The position numbers and the translations under genes were made by a program. Below, piece by piece: positions 1-7,137 of a stretch of 12,365 nucleotides of DNA. This stretch comes from Ilumatobacteraceae bacterium (lineage in GTDB: Bacteria > Actinomycetota > Acidimicrobiia > Acidimicrobiales > Ilumatobacteraceae): positions 1 to 12,365 of the forward strand of contig JAENVT010000488.1 in the NCBI GenBank assembly GCA_016650435.1. Direction: 5' to 3'. Position 1 is the first letter of the stretch; each line of letters starts with the position of its first letter. The notes under the pieces are model-generated. The model did not search any database. It was not told where the DNA came from and saw only the letters and a list, made by a program, of their open reading frames with translations.

Positions 1-81
1 ACCGAAATCGGCCGCCCCACCACCGACACCGAAACGGATGCGGCCGGAATCGGGCAGGTCGACTACTCGGACAGCGGCTGA
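1..81 (+). CDS. 3' end of an unidentified gene (partial)
   Basis: Frame 1 is open from the window edge to a TGA at 79-81 and gives 26 residues ending in GQVDYSDSG. The peptide is acidic and Thr/Gly-rich and carries no motif I recognise. All three plus-strand frames are open here, so the reading frame is not certain. The choice rests on the more natural composition of this frame and on a stop that sits well ahead of the apbE start at 164. Its product and its link to the next gene are unknown. Confidence 0.35.
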   Translation, partial: TEIGRPTTDTETDAAGIGQVDYSDSG

Positions 82-163
82 TCCCACCAGTAACCCAGGC
101 ACTCTCACCCGATCTTTACGCGACACCAGGGAGCGTCAAAACTCGCTGTCGTACCTTCATCAC

Positions 164-1168
164 ATGCACACGACGACCCTCTCCCGCACTGGAGTCGACC
201 CGAGCAGCAGGCTCGATCGTCGGTTCCGGGCAATGGGCTCCGACGTCCACGTTGTGGTAGTCGGGGGCTCTGTCGACATGCTCGACCGAGCGGTTGCGCG
301 GATCGAGCAACTCGAGAGTCGTTGGAGCCGGTTCAGGCCGGAGAGCGAAGTCACCATGCTCAACAACAGCACCGGTCATCCGGTTGCCGCGTCGTCCGAT
401 ACACGGCTACTGGTCAGTCGGGCGATCGAGGCGTGGCGCTTAACCGGTGGATCGTTCGATCCCACCTTGCTCGACGATCTCCGCAGGGCTGGCTACGACC
501 GCTCGTTCGAGAACCTCGGCGACGACCCCGATCGGCAGGCCGTCGCCCCACGGAGTCGGTCGATCGATGCACCAGGTTGCACCGACATCATCGTCGACGC
601 AACCACCGTGACCATCCCGGTCGGGCTCGGATTCGACCCGGGCGGCATCGGCAAAGGCCTGGCCGCCGATCTCGTTGCCACCGAGCTGATCGCCGAAGGC
701 GTCAGCGGCGTCTGCATCAACATCGGCGGCGACCTTCGCGTGCTCGGCGAGAGCCCGAGCGGCAACGGATGGACGCTGGCGATCGACCACCCGCAGTCGA
801 CTGTGCCGATAGCGCTCGTCGGATTGGCCGAGGGCGCCATCGCAACGTCGAGCGTGCTCCGAAGAACCTGGAAGCTCGGCGATCAGATGTACCACCACCT
901 GATCGATCCGGCAACGGGCGCGCCCTCCGAATCTGACCTGGCATTCGCCTCGATCATCACCGGCGAGGGTTGGAGAGCAGAGGTGCTCGCCAAGGCAGCG
1001 CTGCTACGCGGCCGCGCCAGGGCGTTCGATCTCATCGATGCGGCGACTGCCGGTGTAGTTGTCGACCACTCCGGTCTGATCGACGCCAGCGATGGCTTCT
1101 CCACGTTTCTCGGCGGCGTCGCGCTGCCCGTCATCCTCGAACTCGATCTTCACGGGGAGCCGCAATGA
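164..1168 (+). CDS. apbE: ApbE-type FAD:protein FMN transferase
   Basis: A 334-aa member of the ApbE family, which moves FMN from FAD onto a Thr/Ser of an acceptor protein in an Mg-dependent reaction. Visible family landmarks are AMGSDV near residue 23, GGSFDPTL (95-102), DPGGIGKGLAAD (158-169), INIGGDLRV (186-193), ATSS (227-230) and HHLIDPATG (244-252). The late acidic motif, usually ADALAT-like, reads AEVLAKA (272-278). Start choice: an ATG at 38 is in frame, but the extra 42 residues are Arg/Thr-rich and look non-coding. The ATG at 164 has no ribosome site but lies 6 bases after TACCTT, so the message may be leaderless. No signal peptide is visible, so a cytoplasmic location is inferred. 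It overlaps the next gene by four bases (ATGA), indicating co-translation with the ferric-reductase-like protein. Confidence 0.9.
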   Translation: MHTTTLSRTGVDPSSRLDRRFRAMGSDVHVVVVGGSVDMLDRAVARIEQLESRWSRFRPESEVTMLNNSTGHPVAASSDTRLLVSRAIEAWRLTGGSFDPTLLDDLRRAGYDRSFENLGDDPDRQAVAPRSRSIDAPGCTDIIVDATTVTIPVGLGFDPGGIGKGLAADLVATELIAEGVSGVCINIGGDLRVLGESPSGNGWTLAIDHPQSTVPIALVGLAEGAIATSSVLRRTWKLGDQMYHHLIDPATGAPSESDLAFASIITGEGWRAEVLAKAALLRGRARAFDLIDAATAGVVVDHSGLIDASDGFSTFLGGVALPVILELDLHGEPQ

Positions 1169-1812
1169 ACCAGCAGATCTGGTGGTACGTGGCCCGCGGT
1201 AGCGGGATTGTCGCCTGGGGAATCATGGCGCTCGGCATGTTCTGGGGCCTCGCCCTGTCGAGCCGCTTCCTCGGCAAGCGTCCGAAGCCGAACTGGATGC
1301 TCGATCTTCACCGGTTCCTCGGCGGCCTCTCGGTCGTGTTCATCGGTACTCACATCGTCTCACTCGTGCTCGATTCGTACGTGTCGTTCAGCTGGCTCGA
1401 CATCCTCGTGCCGGGAGCGACCGCGTACCACACACTTGCCGTGGCGTGGGGTGTCATCGCCATGTACCTCGCGCTGGCCGTCGAAGTCACGTCGCTCCTG
1501 CGCAAGCGGCTGTCAAAGCGGGCGTGGCGCCGAACGCACTACCTCAGCTTCCCTCTGTTCGCCCTCTCGACCATCCATCTGCTGGCCGTCGGTACCGATA
1601 GTTCGATGCCGATTCTGCGATGGATCGTGCTCGCCACGGTGGCAGCCATCGCGGTCGCGACCGCAATACGGATCCGGCGATCCGACGCACCACGACCCGA
1701 TTCCCCACGACCCGCGCGGCCATCGATACCCACCCGAATTCCCATCCTCGACCCTGCACCGCAGAACGAGTTCGCCCAGCCGCTCGCCAGAGCAGGCTCA
1801 CAGACAGGTTGA
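1165..1812 (+). CDS. Ferric-reductase-like transmembrane haem protein
   Basis: A 215-aa membrane protein resembling the ferric-reductase/YedZ-type transmembrane domain, which passes electrons across the membrane through b-type haem. It shows about five hydrophobic segments (roughly 10-32, 50-70, 86-108, 125-142 and 150-168). Two His pairs at haem-ligand spacing are visible: H49 and H63, and H125 and H138. There is no FAD or NAD domain, so it is the membrane core only. The tail (171-215) is Pro/Arg-rich and probably cytoplasmic. The start is the ATG overlapping the apbE stop, with a GGGGAG ribosome site about 6 bases upstream. The pairing with apbE suggests a flavin-linked electron route across the membrane, with extracellular ferric iron a plausible acceptor given the next operon. 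The substrate is inferred. Confidence 0.85.
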   Translation: MNQQIWWYVARGSGIVAWGIMALGMFWGLALSSRFLGKRPKPNWMLDLHRFLGGLSVVFIGTHIVSLVLDSYVSFSWLDILVPGATAYHTLAVAWGVIAMYLALAVEVTSLLRKRLSKRAWRRTHYLSFPLFALSTIHLLAVGTDSSMPILRWIVLATVAAIAVATAIRIRRSDAPRPDSPRPARPSIPTRIPILDPAPQNEFAQPLARAGSQTG

Positions 1813-1817
1813 CATCC

Positions 1818-2282
1818 ATGAACGACTACTCACCCTCAACACCGAGTGGCGGCCAACTGCCGCCTCCCCCGGCTCCCGCGTTCGACCCCGGGCTGGTGAG
1901 GAGCAACCCCGTCGAGCAACAACCCGCGCAACACGACGCACCTCAGCAATCGCGGCCCCGTCGACGCCGACCGCATCCCGCCAGGCGCGCCCGCCGGCTG
2001 GCAGGGGCGGCGGGTGCCTCGGGCTTGATGCTGATGATCGGCTACATGTCAGTCAACGCCGCGTCCACTTCGGCCGCTGCAGCTCCAGCGACCTCGGCGA
2101 CCGACTCGGCAGCCATCGCGGCGGTTGCCACCGTGCAGGCAACCGCCGCAACATCGACCACTCCCACAACCGCTGCAACGCCAGCGACGACCGCCACCAC
2201 GACTGCGACGACCGTGCCCACCACGACGGCAAAGGCATCGACCCCGTCGAGCTCTGCCCACAGTTCGAGCACGAGCAGCTGA
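1818..2282 (+). CDS. Single-pass membrane protein with Thr/Ala-rich outer tail
   Basis: A 154-aa protein starting 5 bases after the ferric-reductase-like gene, so probably in the same operon. Three parts are visible: a Pro/Gln-rich N-terminus (1-42), a strongly basic stretch including RPRRRRPHPARRARR (about 46-60), and one hydrophobic segment (about 61-80). The rest is a low-complexity tail of Ala, Thr and Ser. By the positive-inside rule the basic part is cytoplasmic and the tail is outside. I see no FMN-binding SGAT-type motif and no Cys, so it is not an obvious ApbE acceptor. The tail resembles a flexible, possibly glycosylated stalk, but Thr-rich flavinylation cannot be excluded. No homolog is recognised. 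The ORF is supported by operon position and sensible topology. Confidence 0.7.
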   Translation: MNDYSPSTPSGGQLPPPPAPAFDPGLVRSNPVEQQPAQHDAPQQSRPRRRRPHPARRARRLAGAAGASGLMLMIGYMSVNAASTSAAAAPATSATDSAAIAAVATVQATAATSTTPTTAATPATTATTTATTVPTTTAKASTPSSSAHSSSTSS

Positions 2283-2410
2283 AGTAGCCGACTAGGTGTG
2301 ATGGGCCCGTCGCTTGGAGGCCGGGCGGCGGGGTACGCCGTCAACGGCGGCGACTCTCCAGCACACGTGTAAACCGACGTCATCGGCTCTGGCGTGGCAC
2401 GACGAACGAA

Positions 2411-2429
2411 TTACGTTAGCCTCACCTAA
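2411..2429 (+). promoter_or_regulatory. IdeR/DtxR-type iron box upstream of the FTR1 operon
   Basis: The site TTACGTTAGCCTCACCTAA matches the consensus TTAGGTTAGSCTAACCTAA at 17 of 19 positions by direct alignment; the mismatches are at positions 4 and 13. It ends 64 bases before the proposed GTG start of the lipoprotein gene. TACGTT at 2412-2417 could serve as a -10 box inside the site, so the Fe(II)-loaded repressor would block polymerase. Known behaviour of the family predicts repression in iron-replete cells and expression under iron limitation. Confidence 0.85.
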
Positions 2430-2493
2430 CATGTGGGTTGACGAGCATCAATCTGTCCGGTGGCCCGGGAACCAAACCCATGAAAGGCTGCCC

Positions 2494-2952
2494 GTGCGCC
2501 GCTTCCCCACCATGGCAACCCGCAGGTTCTCGCACATTCTGGCGGGCCTCGCAGTGGTTGGCCTCGTCGGGTTGGCGTCATGCGGCGACGATGCCACGAG
2601 CTCGGCGACCAGCGCGGCCGCGTCCACCGGCGGCACCGTTGCGCCGGAAGACATCAAGGTGGCCCCAGCAGTTGTTCGCGCCGGTCTCACAAAGCTGCCC
2701 GCAACGATTGCATCGGCGATCGCGGCAATCGGCACACCCGACGCTGCGGCCAAGCTCGGTGCGATCGAAGAGCAGTGGGCAACCTTCGAAGGCACTGTCC
2801 GCGACACCGACCCCGACATCTACCTCGCCATCGAAGACCAGCTCGATCCTGTGCAGGATCAGATCAAGGCCGGCGACGCCGCGAAGGCGAGAGCCACAGC
2901 CGCGACGTTGGCGGATCTTTTCACCCAATACCTGACCAAGCATCCAGGATGA
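2494..2952 (+). CDS. EfeO-like helical iron-uptake lipoprotein
   Basis: A 152-aa predicted lipoprotein. It has a basic N-terminus, a hydrophobic core, and a lipobox LASC with the lipidated Cys at residue 30, followed by a Ser/Thr/Ala linker. Residues 50-152 look all-helical, with a WATFE...IEDQLDPVQDQI pattern similar to the helical ectodomain of the next gene and loosely to EfeO-type partners of FTR1 permeases. The start is taken as GTG 2494, because AAAGG lies 6 bases upstream; the in-frame ATG at 2512 has no ribosome site. The stop overlaps the permease start (ATGA). It is likely anchored outside the membrane and may deliver or bind ferric iron for the permease. The iron role is inferred from context and the iron box; no binding residues are established. 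Confidence 0.8.
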   Translation: MRRFPTMATRRFSHILAGLAVVGLVGLASCGDDATSSATSAAASTGGTVAPEDIKVAPAVVRAGLTKLPATIASAIAAIGTPDAAAKLGAIEEQWATFEGTVRDTDPDIYLAIEDQLDPVQDQIKAGDAAKARATAATLADLFTQYLTKHPG

Positions 2953-4214
2953 TGCGCCGCCTGTTGGTCGCGGTCGTTGGCGTGATCGCCGGGGCTGCCT
3001 TTCTGGCGGCGTTGCCCAGCACGCCGGCCTCCGCAGCTACCAGCCGCGACGACGCGATCGCGGAAGTTCAAAACGTTCGCGTCAGCATCGATCTGACCCT
3101 GTCGCTGATCAAGCAGGGCCGCAGCACGGAGGCCTTCAGTGCAGCCGCCAACGGCTACCTCAACCATTTCGAACTCGTCGAAGTTCCGTTGAGGATCATC
3201 GACAACGACCTGACCATCGACACTGAGGGCCGCTTCGCGGACATCCGCCAACTGATCCGCAACCACGCGCCGGTCGAGCGGATTCGCGATGAGTTGATCG
3301 CGCTGCGCGGCGCCCTCGACACCATCGAACGGAAACTGACGGCGATCGGTGCAGCTGCGCCGGCCTTGATCTTCGGACAGAGCTTTCTCATCATCTTTCG
3401 CGAAGGCTTCGAGGTCGTGTTGTTGGTCAGCATCCTGCTCGGCTATCTGGAGGCGGCCCGATCGGCAGCGTTCATTCGACCGATCCTGATCGGGATCGGT
3501 TTGGCGTGCGTGGCCACCATCCTCACGGTCGTCGTGCTGCGAGTGGTGTTCCAATCACTTCCTTTCTCGATCGAAGTGCTCGAGGGAGTCACGGCGATGA
3601 TCGCAGTGGTCATGCTGTTCTACGTATCGTTCTGGCTCGTGGCGCGGATGGAGCACAAGCGGTGGATGGAGTTCGTGCGCGCCCGGTTGTGGAGCGCTGT
3701 GTCGCTGGGCTCGACGTTCTCGCTGATCATGGTCGGCTTCACCGCTGTGTACCGCGAAGGTTTCGAGACCGCGTTGTTCTACCAAGCCCTGTGGTCATTC
3801 GGTGCCGGCCTCGGCAAGTGGGTTCTCGCCGGACTGTTTGCCGGACTCGTCGCCCTCACGGCAGTCGCGTTGGCCATGTTTCGGCTCGGTCGCCGCGTAC
3901 CGGTCAAGCGGTTCATGAACATCGCTGTCGCCTGCGTCATGCTGACATCCGTGACATTCCTCGGCAACGCCGTTCACGCCCTGCAGGCCGGTGATGTCAT
4001 CAGCTATCACCGCCTCGACAACTGGCCGCGCATCCCGATCTTCTTGTCGCAGGTCACGGGATACTGGCCGACGCTGCAGAGTGTCGTCGCCCAGATCGGG
4101 CTTGTCGCGGTCTATCTCCTCGGCGCGCTGTATGCGTACGTTCTCCGGCCACGGCGTCACGGTGCCGGCACGCCGGCCGCACCGTCCACTCCCTCGACGC
4201 TCGTCAACGCCTGA
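2949..4214 (+). CDS. FTR1-family high-affinity iron permease
   Basis: A 421-aa permease of the FTR1/EfeU family, which moves ferric iron into the cell. A signal sequence (about 1-30, cleavage near PASAA) precedes a helical extracytoplasmic domain (about 31-140). The membrane domain follows with about seven hydrophobic segments. Both signature iron-binding motifs are intact: R151-E-G-F-E155 and R269-E-G-F-E273. The extra ectodomain makes it longer than the bare EfeU core and resembles the preceding lipoprotein, hinting at a shared fold. The start is ATG 2949, overlapping the upstream stop by four bases; an ATG three bases later (2952) is equally possible. The upstream iron box predicts induction in low iron. 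The family assignment is firm; the dependence on reduction or oxidation is unknown. Confidence 0.95.
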   Translation: MMRRLLVAVVGVIAGAAFLAALPSTPASAATSRDDAIAEVQNVRVSIDLTLSLIKQGRSTEAFSAAANGYLNHFELVEVPLRIIDNDLTIDTEGRFADIRQLIRNHAPVERIRDELIALRGALDTIERKLTAIGAAAPALIFGQSFLIIFREGFEVVLLVSILLGYLEAARSAAFIRPILIGIGLACVATILTVVVLRVVFQSLPFSIEVLEGVTAMIAVVMLFYVSFWLVARMEHKRWMEFVRARLWSAVSLGSTFSLIMVGFTAVYREGFETALFYQALWSFGAGLGKWVLAGLFAGLVALTAVALAMFRLGRRVPVKRFMNIAVACVMLTSVTFLGNAVHALQAGDVISYHRLDNWPRIPIFLSQVTGYWPTLQSVVAQIGLVAVYLLGALYAYVLRPRRHGAGTPAAPSTPSTLVNA

Positions 4215-4226
4215 CAGGTACCAGAC

Positions 4227-6266
4227 ATGGGACTGCGTGTCGGCGTCGACGTTGGTGGCACGTTCACGAAGGCCGTCGCCATCGATGGGTTCACGGGCGA
4301 GCTCGTCGCCCGCTGCGTCGTGCCGACAACCCACGATGCCGAGGCGGGAGTGGCCGAGGGAATCGTTGCATGCGTCGCCGACATCGCCACCGAAGTCGGG
4401 GCCGCGACCATCGATCTGGTCACACATTCGACCACTCAGGCTGTGAATGCATTGCTGGAAGGCGACGTCGCCCGTGTTGGCGTGTTCGGTCTCGGCCGCA
4501 AGCCCGACCTGAACAAGGTCCGACGCCGCACTGCACTGGCCAGCGTCGAGTTGTCTCCTGGCAAACGTCTCCCTGCATCGCCGGTTTTCTTCGACGTCAC
4601 GAATGGGCTCTCCGCCGACGATGTGCGTCGCGAGATGAAGCGGTTGGTCGGTGAAGGCATCGGCGCCGTCTCCGTTGCCGAAGCGTTCTCTCCCGATGAC
4701 GATCGCAACGAGCAAACGGTCGTGCAGATCGCACGCGACGCTGGCTTGCCGGCATGTGCCAGCACCGAACTGTCGGGCCTGTACGGCCTCGAGTTGCGGG
4801 CGGTGACTGCCGCTGTCAACGCCTCGATCCTGCCCATCGCTGTTCGCACCGCGCAGTACGTAGAGCAAGGTGTGCGCGACGCCAATATCACGGCGCCCGT
4901 GATGGTGATGCGCGGCGACGGCGGTGCGACCAGCTTGTCGGGCTTTCGTGAAGCGCCGGCCAAGACGCTGTACTCCGGACCGGCTGCTTCGGTTGCCGGT
5001 GCTCTGCGGTCGGGCGCCATCACCGACGGAGTGATCGTCGAGGTTGGCGGTACCTCGACAAACGTCGCTGCAATTCGCGACGGCCGGCCGTTGTTGTCGT
5101 ATGTCACCGTCGCGTCGCATGCCACCGCGTTGCGCGCCCTCGACGTGCGCGTCGTAGGAGTCGCCGGCGGCTCGATGTTGCGCGTGCGCAAGAAGCACGT
5201 GCACGCGGTAGGTCCGCGCAGCGCTCACATCGCCGGACTGCCGTACGCATGCTTCCTCGAGCCTGAGCGTCTCGTCGGCGCGCACAGCATCATCGTCACG
5301 CCGCGGGACGGCGACGACGCCGACCATCTCGTGCTGGAACTTGCAGATGGTACGCGGGCGGCAGTGACCGTGACCTGCGCAGCAAACGCATTGGCGATCA
5401 CTCAGCCAGGCGACCATGCATGGTCGCCGACATCGCACAAGGCAGGTGCTGTTGCGTTGCGCGTCGCCGGCGAGCACTGCAAGATCGAGGGAGTTACGGT
5501 CGCCGAGCGGATGATGGCTGCCGCGAGCGAAGCAGTGTGCGAATCGGTGTACCGGCTCGTCACGGCGGAGAAGTTGCGCGGTCCAGTCATCCTCGCGGTG
5601 GGCGGCGCGGCCGGTGGCCTCGGACGCTTCGTCGCCAAACGAATGGGGTTGCCATGCACCGTCCCCGCCGACGCAGAGATCATCTCCTCGATCGGCGATG
5701 CATTGTCGATGGTTCGCGCCGAGCGCGAACGCACCGTCCACTCATTGACGGCCGACGTCGTGCGGCAGTTGTCCGAAGAGGCCGAGAGCGAGGCGCTCGC
5801 CGCCGGCGCAGCACCGGGAAGTGTCGAGGTCCGCATCGAGGAGTTGCCAGAACGCGGCACGGTGCGGGCCATCGCGACCGGAACGGTGGGCTTGCGCAGC
5901 GGCGCGCTTGCGGGCCAAGAAGTCATCACTCTCGAGGCATTGACCGCCCGCGAACCGGCGGACGCCGAGATCACGAACGCAGGCACGTTCTGGCTCGTGT
6001 CGCGCCGTGGCTCCATAGCGATCTTCGATCGATTCGGCGATCCCGTTGCCACGGTCAAAGGCGTGCGCTGCGGGATCGACGAGCTCGGTGCAACGGTCGA
6101 GCGACTTACACGAGTACGCGGTCCCGTGACGTTGCGGCCGACCATCTGGGCGATCAGCGGCGGACGAATTGCCGAACTCGCCAGCGCCGACATGATCGCG
6201 GCTGCCACCGCGTTGCACGATCCCAACGACCCATCCGAACTGCTGATCGTCGGAAGGAAAACCTGA
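4227..6266 (+). CDS. Stand-alone hydantoinase/oxoprolinase (HyuA-like) protein
   Basis: A 679-aa cytoplasmic protein of the HyuA/5-oxoprolinase superfamily, whose members use an ATPase fold to activate cyclic amides or related substrates. Visible landmarks are the N-terminal phosphate loop GVDVGGTFTK (6-15), HSTTQAVNALLEGDVARVGVF, a second phosphate-binding motif VEVGGTSTN (271-279), GVAGGSML, and a C-terminal VGGAAGGLGRFVAKRMGLP (458 onward), which corresponds to the family GGAGP.HA region. The latter half departs from classical HyuA, for example where GPxSAGAxPGPAC is expected. Length is normal. The start lies 12 bases after the permease stop, with only a weak AGG site. No HyuB partner is in the window. 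Its place in an iron-regulated operon is unexplained. The substrate cannot be predicted; siderophore or chelator turnover is only a speculation. Confidence 0.85.
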   Translation: MGLRVGVDVGGTFTKAVAIDGFTGELVARCVVPTTHDAEAGVAEGIVACVADIATEVGAATIDLVTHSTTQAVNALLEGDVARVGVFGLGRKPDLNKVRRRTALASVELSPGKRLPASPVFFDVTNGLSADDVRREMKRLVGEGIGAVSVAEAFSPDDDRNEQTVVQIARDAGLPACASTELSGLYGLELRAVTAAVNASILPIAVRTAQYVEQGVRDANITAPVMVMRGDGGATSLSGFREAPAKTLYSGPAASVAGALRSGAITDGVIVEVGGTSTNVAAIRDGRPLLSYVTVASHATALRALDVRVVGVAGGSMLRVRKKHVHAVGPRSAHIAGLPYACFLEPERLVGAHSIIVTPRDGDDADHLVLELADGTRAAVTVTCAANALAITQPGDHAWSPTSHKAGAVALRVAGEHCKIEGVTVAERMMAAASEAVCESVYRLVTAEKLRGPVILAVGGAAGGLGRFVAKRMGLPCTVPADAEIISSIGDALSMVRAERERTVHSLTADVVRQLSEEAESEALAAGAAPGSVEVRIEELPERGTVRAIATGTVGLRSGALAGQEVITLEALTAREPADAEITNAGTFWLVSRRGSIAIFDRFGDPVATVKGVRCGIDELGATVERLTRVRGPVTLRPTIWAISGGRIAELASADMIAAATALHDPNDPSELLIVGRKT

Positions 6267-6267
6267 C

Positions 6268-6714
6268 ATGGTCGATTACATCCCCCTTTCGAGACGACGC
6301 CGCAATGCGTTGCTGCTGGCGCTGACTGCATTGCTCGTCGGCCTCGTTGTCGGCGTCGTTGTCGGCCGCTCTGCGGCGGTCACCGCGTCGGAGGCCGCCA
6401 CACAAGTTCGCGCCAGAGGCGACACGTTGGGCACCCGGATCGAGGCGTTGACCATCGAGTACGACCAGGCGATAGCAGGCACAGGCGACACCGTCCAACA
6501 TGGCGTCCTCGACGCACTCGACCTCGTCGAAGGCGACATGAACAAGCTCATTGCCGACAGCCCGTGGCTAGGGGTGGCTCAGAAGCAGCGGCTCCATGAT
6601 GCGATCACGGCTGTGCAAACCGCAGCCGCAAGCCGAGTCGATACCGGTACCTTCGGGGACATAGCCGCGAAGACCGCGGCACTGATTCGAGAAACATTCG
6701 GGGTGCTCGAGTAG
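6268..6714 (+). CDS. Membrane-anchored helical protein of the iron operon
   Basis: A 148-aa protein starting one base after the HyuA-like stop, with a GGAAGGAAAA purine run as ribosome site, so it is almost certainly co-translated. A short N-terminus with RRRR (9-12) is followed by one hydrophobic segment (about 13-33). The remaining 110 residues are predicted helical and amphipathic, with no Cys and no recognisable enzyme motif. Topology by charge is N-in with the helical part outside. In size and layout it resembles the other helical outer domains in this operon, though the sequence match is weak. I do not recognise the family. A role as a permease accessory or as a surface partner is inferred from position only. 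Confidence 0.75.
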   Translation: MVDYIPLSRRRRNALLLALTALLVGLVVGVVVGRSAAVTASEAATQVRARGDTLGTRIEALTIEYDQAIAGTGDTVQHGVLDALDLVEGDMNKLIADSPWLGVAQKQRLHDAITAVQTAAASRVDTGTFGDIAAKTAALIRETFGVLE

Positions 6715-6732
6715 CGATTGCGCCCCTCGAGC
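6705..6732. repeat. Short inverted repeat between convergent stop codons
   Basis: GCTCGAG (6705-6711) and CTCGAGC (6726-6732) form a 7-bp stem with a 14-base loop. It spans the stop of the last iron-operon gene and the stop of the shifted minus-strand frame. There is no T-run after either arm, so it is at best a weak bidirectional terminator. Confidence 0.3.
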
Positions 6733-6809
6733 TAGAACCCGGTGGCCCGCTCGCTTTCGACGACGGTGCGGCCATCGGTGGACACATGCAGCGAGTGATT
6801 CCCGACCTC
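6732..6809 (-). other. Possible +1-frameshift extension of the zinc-ribbon gene
   Basis: Directly at the stop of the minus-strand gene at 6808-7137, the +1 frame continues for 25 codons to a TAG at 6732. It starts EVGNHSLHVS and ends VESERATGF. By hand count its third positions are about 80 percent G/C, against about half in the unshifted frame past the stop. The stop context is CCC TGA, which favours +1 slipping of proline tRNA. It could be a programmed shift, a recent indel, a sequencing error, or a chance open frame. Homologs I recall end near the present stop, which weakens the idea. Confidence 0.35.
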
Positions 6810-7137
6810 AGGGCAAGGGATCGTGTGCAGCCGGAGCGATCGGGATCTGGTTGAGGAGCTCGAACAACCGCGGATCGGCGCCGGGTCCGAAGGCCGACAC
6901 GACGACACCTGTTCGCCCGCAGATCTGGCAGCGAAGCCCGACGACGATCGACATATCGTCTGGGTTGCTGGCTCCTTCGAACCGATAGATCCGCTCCTGG
7001 ATCACGCCCGTCACCGAGTGAAACTGATTGCAGCCCGCACACCAGATGCCGTCGACCGACACCTCGATGCTGTCGTCATATCCGTCGGCTCTCAGCAATG
7101 CAATTGCCTCAGCGACTCCATTCGGCGAGACCGGCAT
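6808..7137 (-). CDS. Small zinc-ribbon-like conserved protein
   Basis: A 109-aa protein that looks like a conserved actinobacterial family without a firm function. Two cysteine pairs, C33-x2-C36 (with H40 nearby) and C70-x2-C73, suggest a zinc ribbon. Other family-like stretches are RFEGASNPDD (52-61) and AFGPGADPRLFELL (82-95). No signal or membrane segment is seen, so it is probably cytoplasmic. The ATG has no clear ribosome site but lies 6 bases after TAGTAT (7149-7144 on the minus strand), which suggests leaderless transcription. It diverges from the ABM-like gene with 39 bases between the starts, so the two may share regulation. See the separate entry for a possible frame-shifted extension beyond its stop. 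Confidence 0.8.
   Translation of the reverse strand: MPVSPNGVAEAIALLRADGYDDSIEVSVDGIWCAGCNQFHSVTGVIQERIYRFEGASNPDDMSIVVGLRCQICGRTGVVVSAFGPGADPRLFELLNQIPIAPAAHDPLP

Noticed and set aside
1208..2287. 359-codon plus-strand frame across the ferric-reductase-like and Thr-rich genes
   Set aside because: The Ser/Arg/Thr-rich product is a shifted reading of two better-supported genes that show membrane topology and haem ligands.
2283..2410. Lost FMN-binding domain downstream of the Thr-rich gene by frameshift
   Set aside because: The region is too short for such a domain, and no frame shows an SGAT-type flavinylation motif before the iron box.
3795..5741. Long minus-strand open frame (648 codons) opposite the permease and HyuA-like genes
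   Set aside because: It lies antisense to two genes with clear motifs; its translation is rich in Arg, Asp and His and has no domain pattern. Long antisense frames are common in high-GC coding DNA.
6705..6732. Strong intrinsic terminator
   Set aside because: Only a 7-bp stem with a 14-base loop and no T-run; kept as a weak inverted repeat only.
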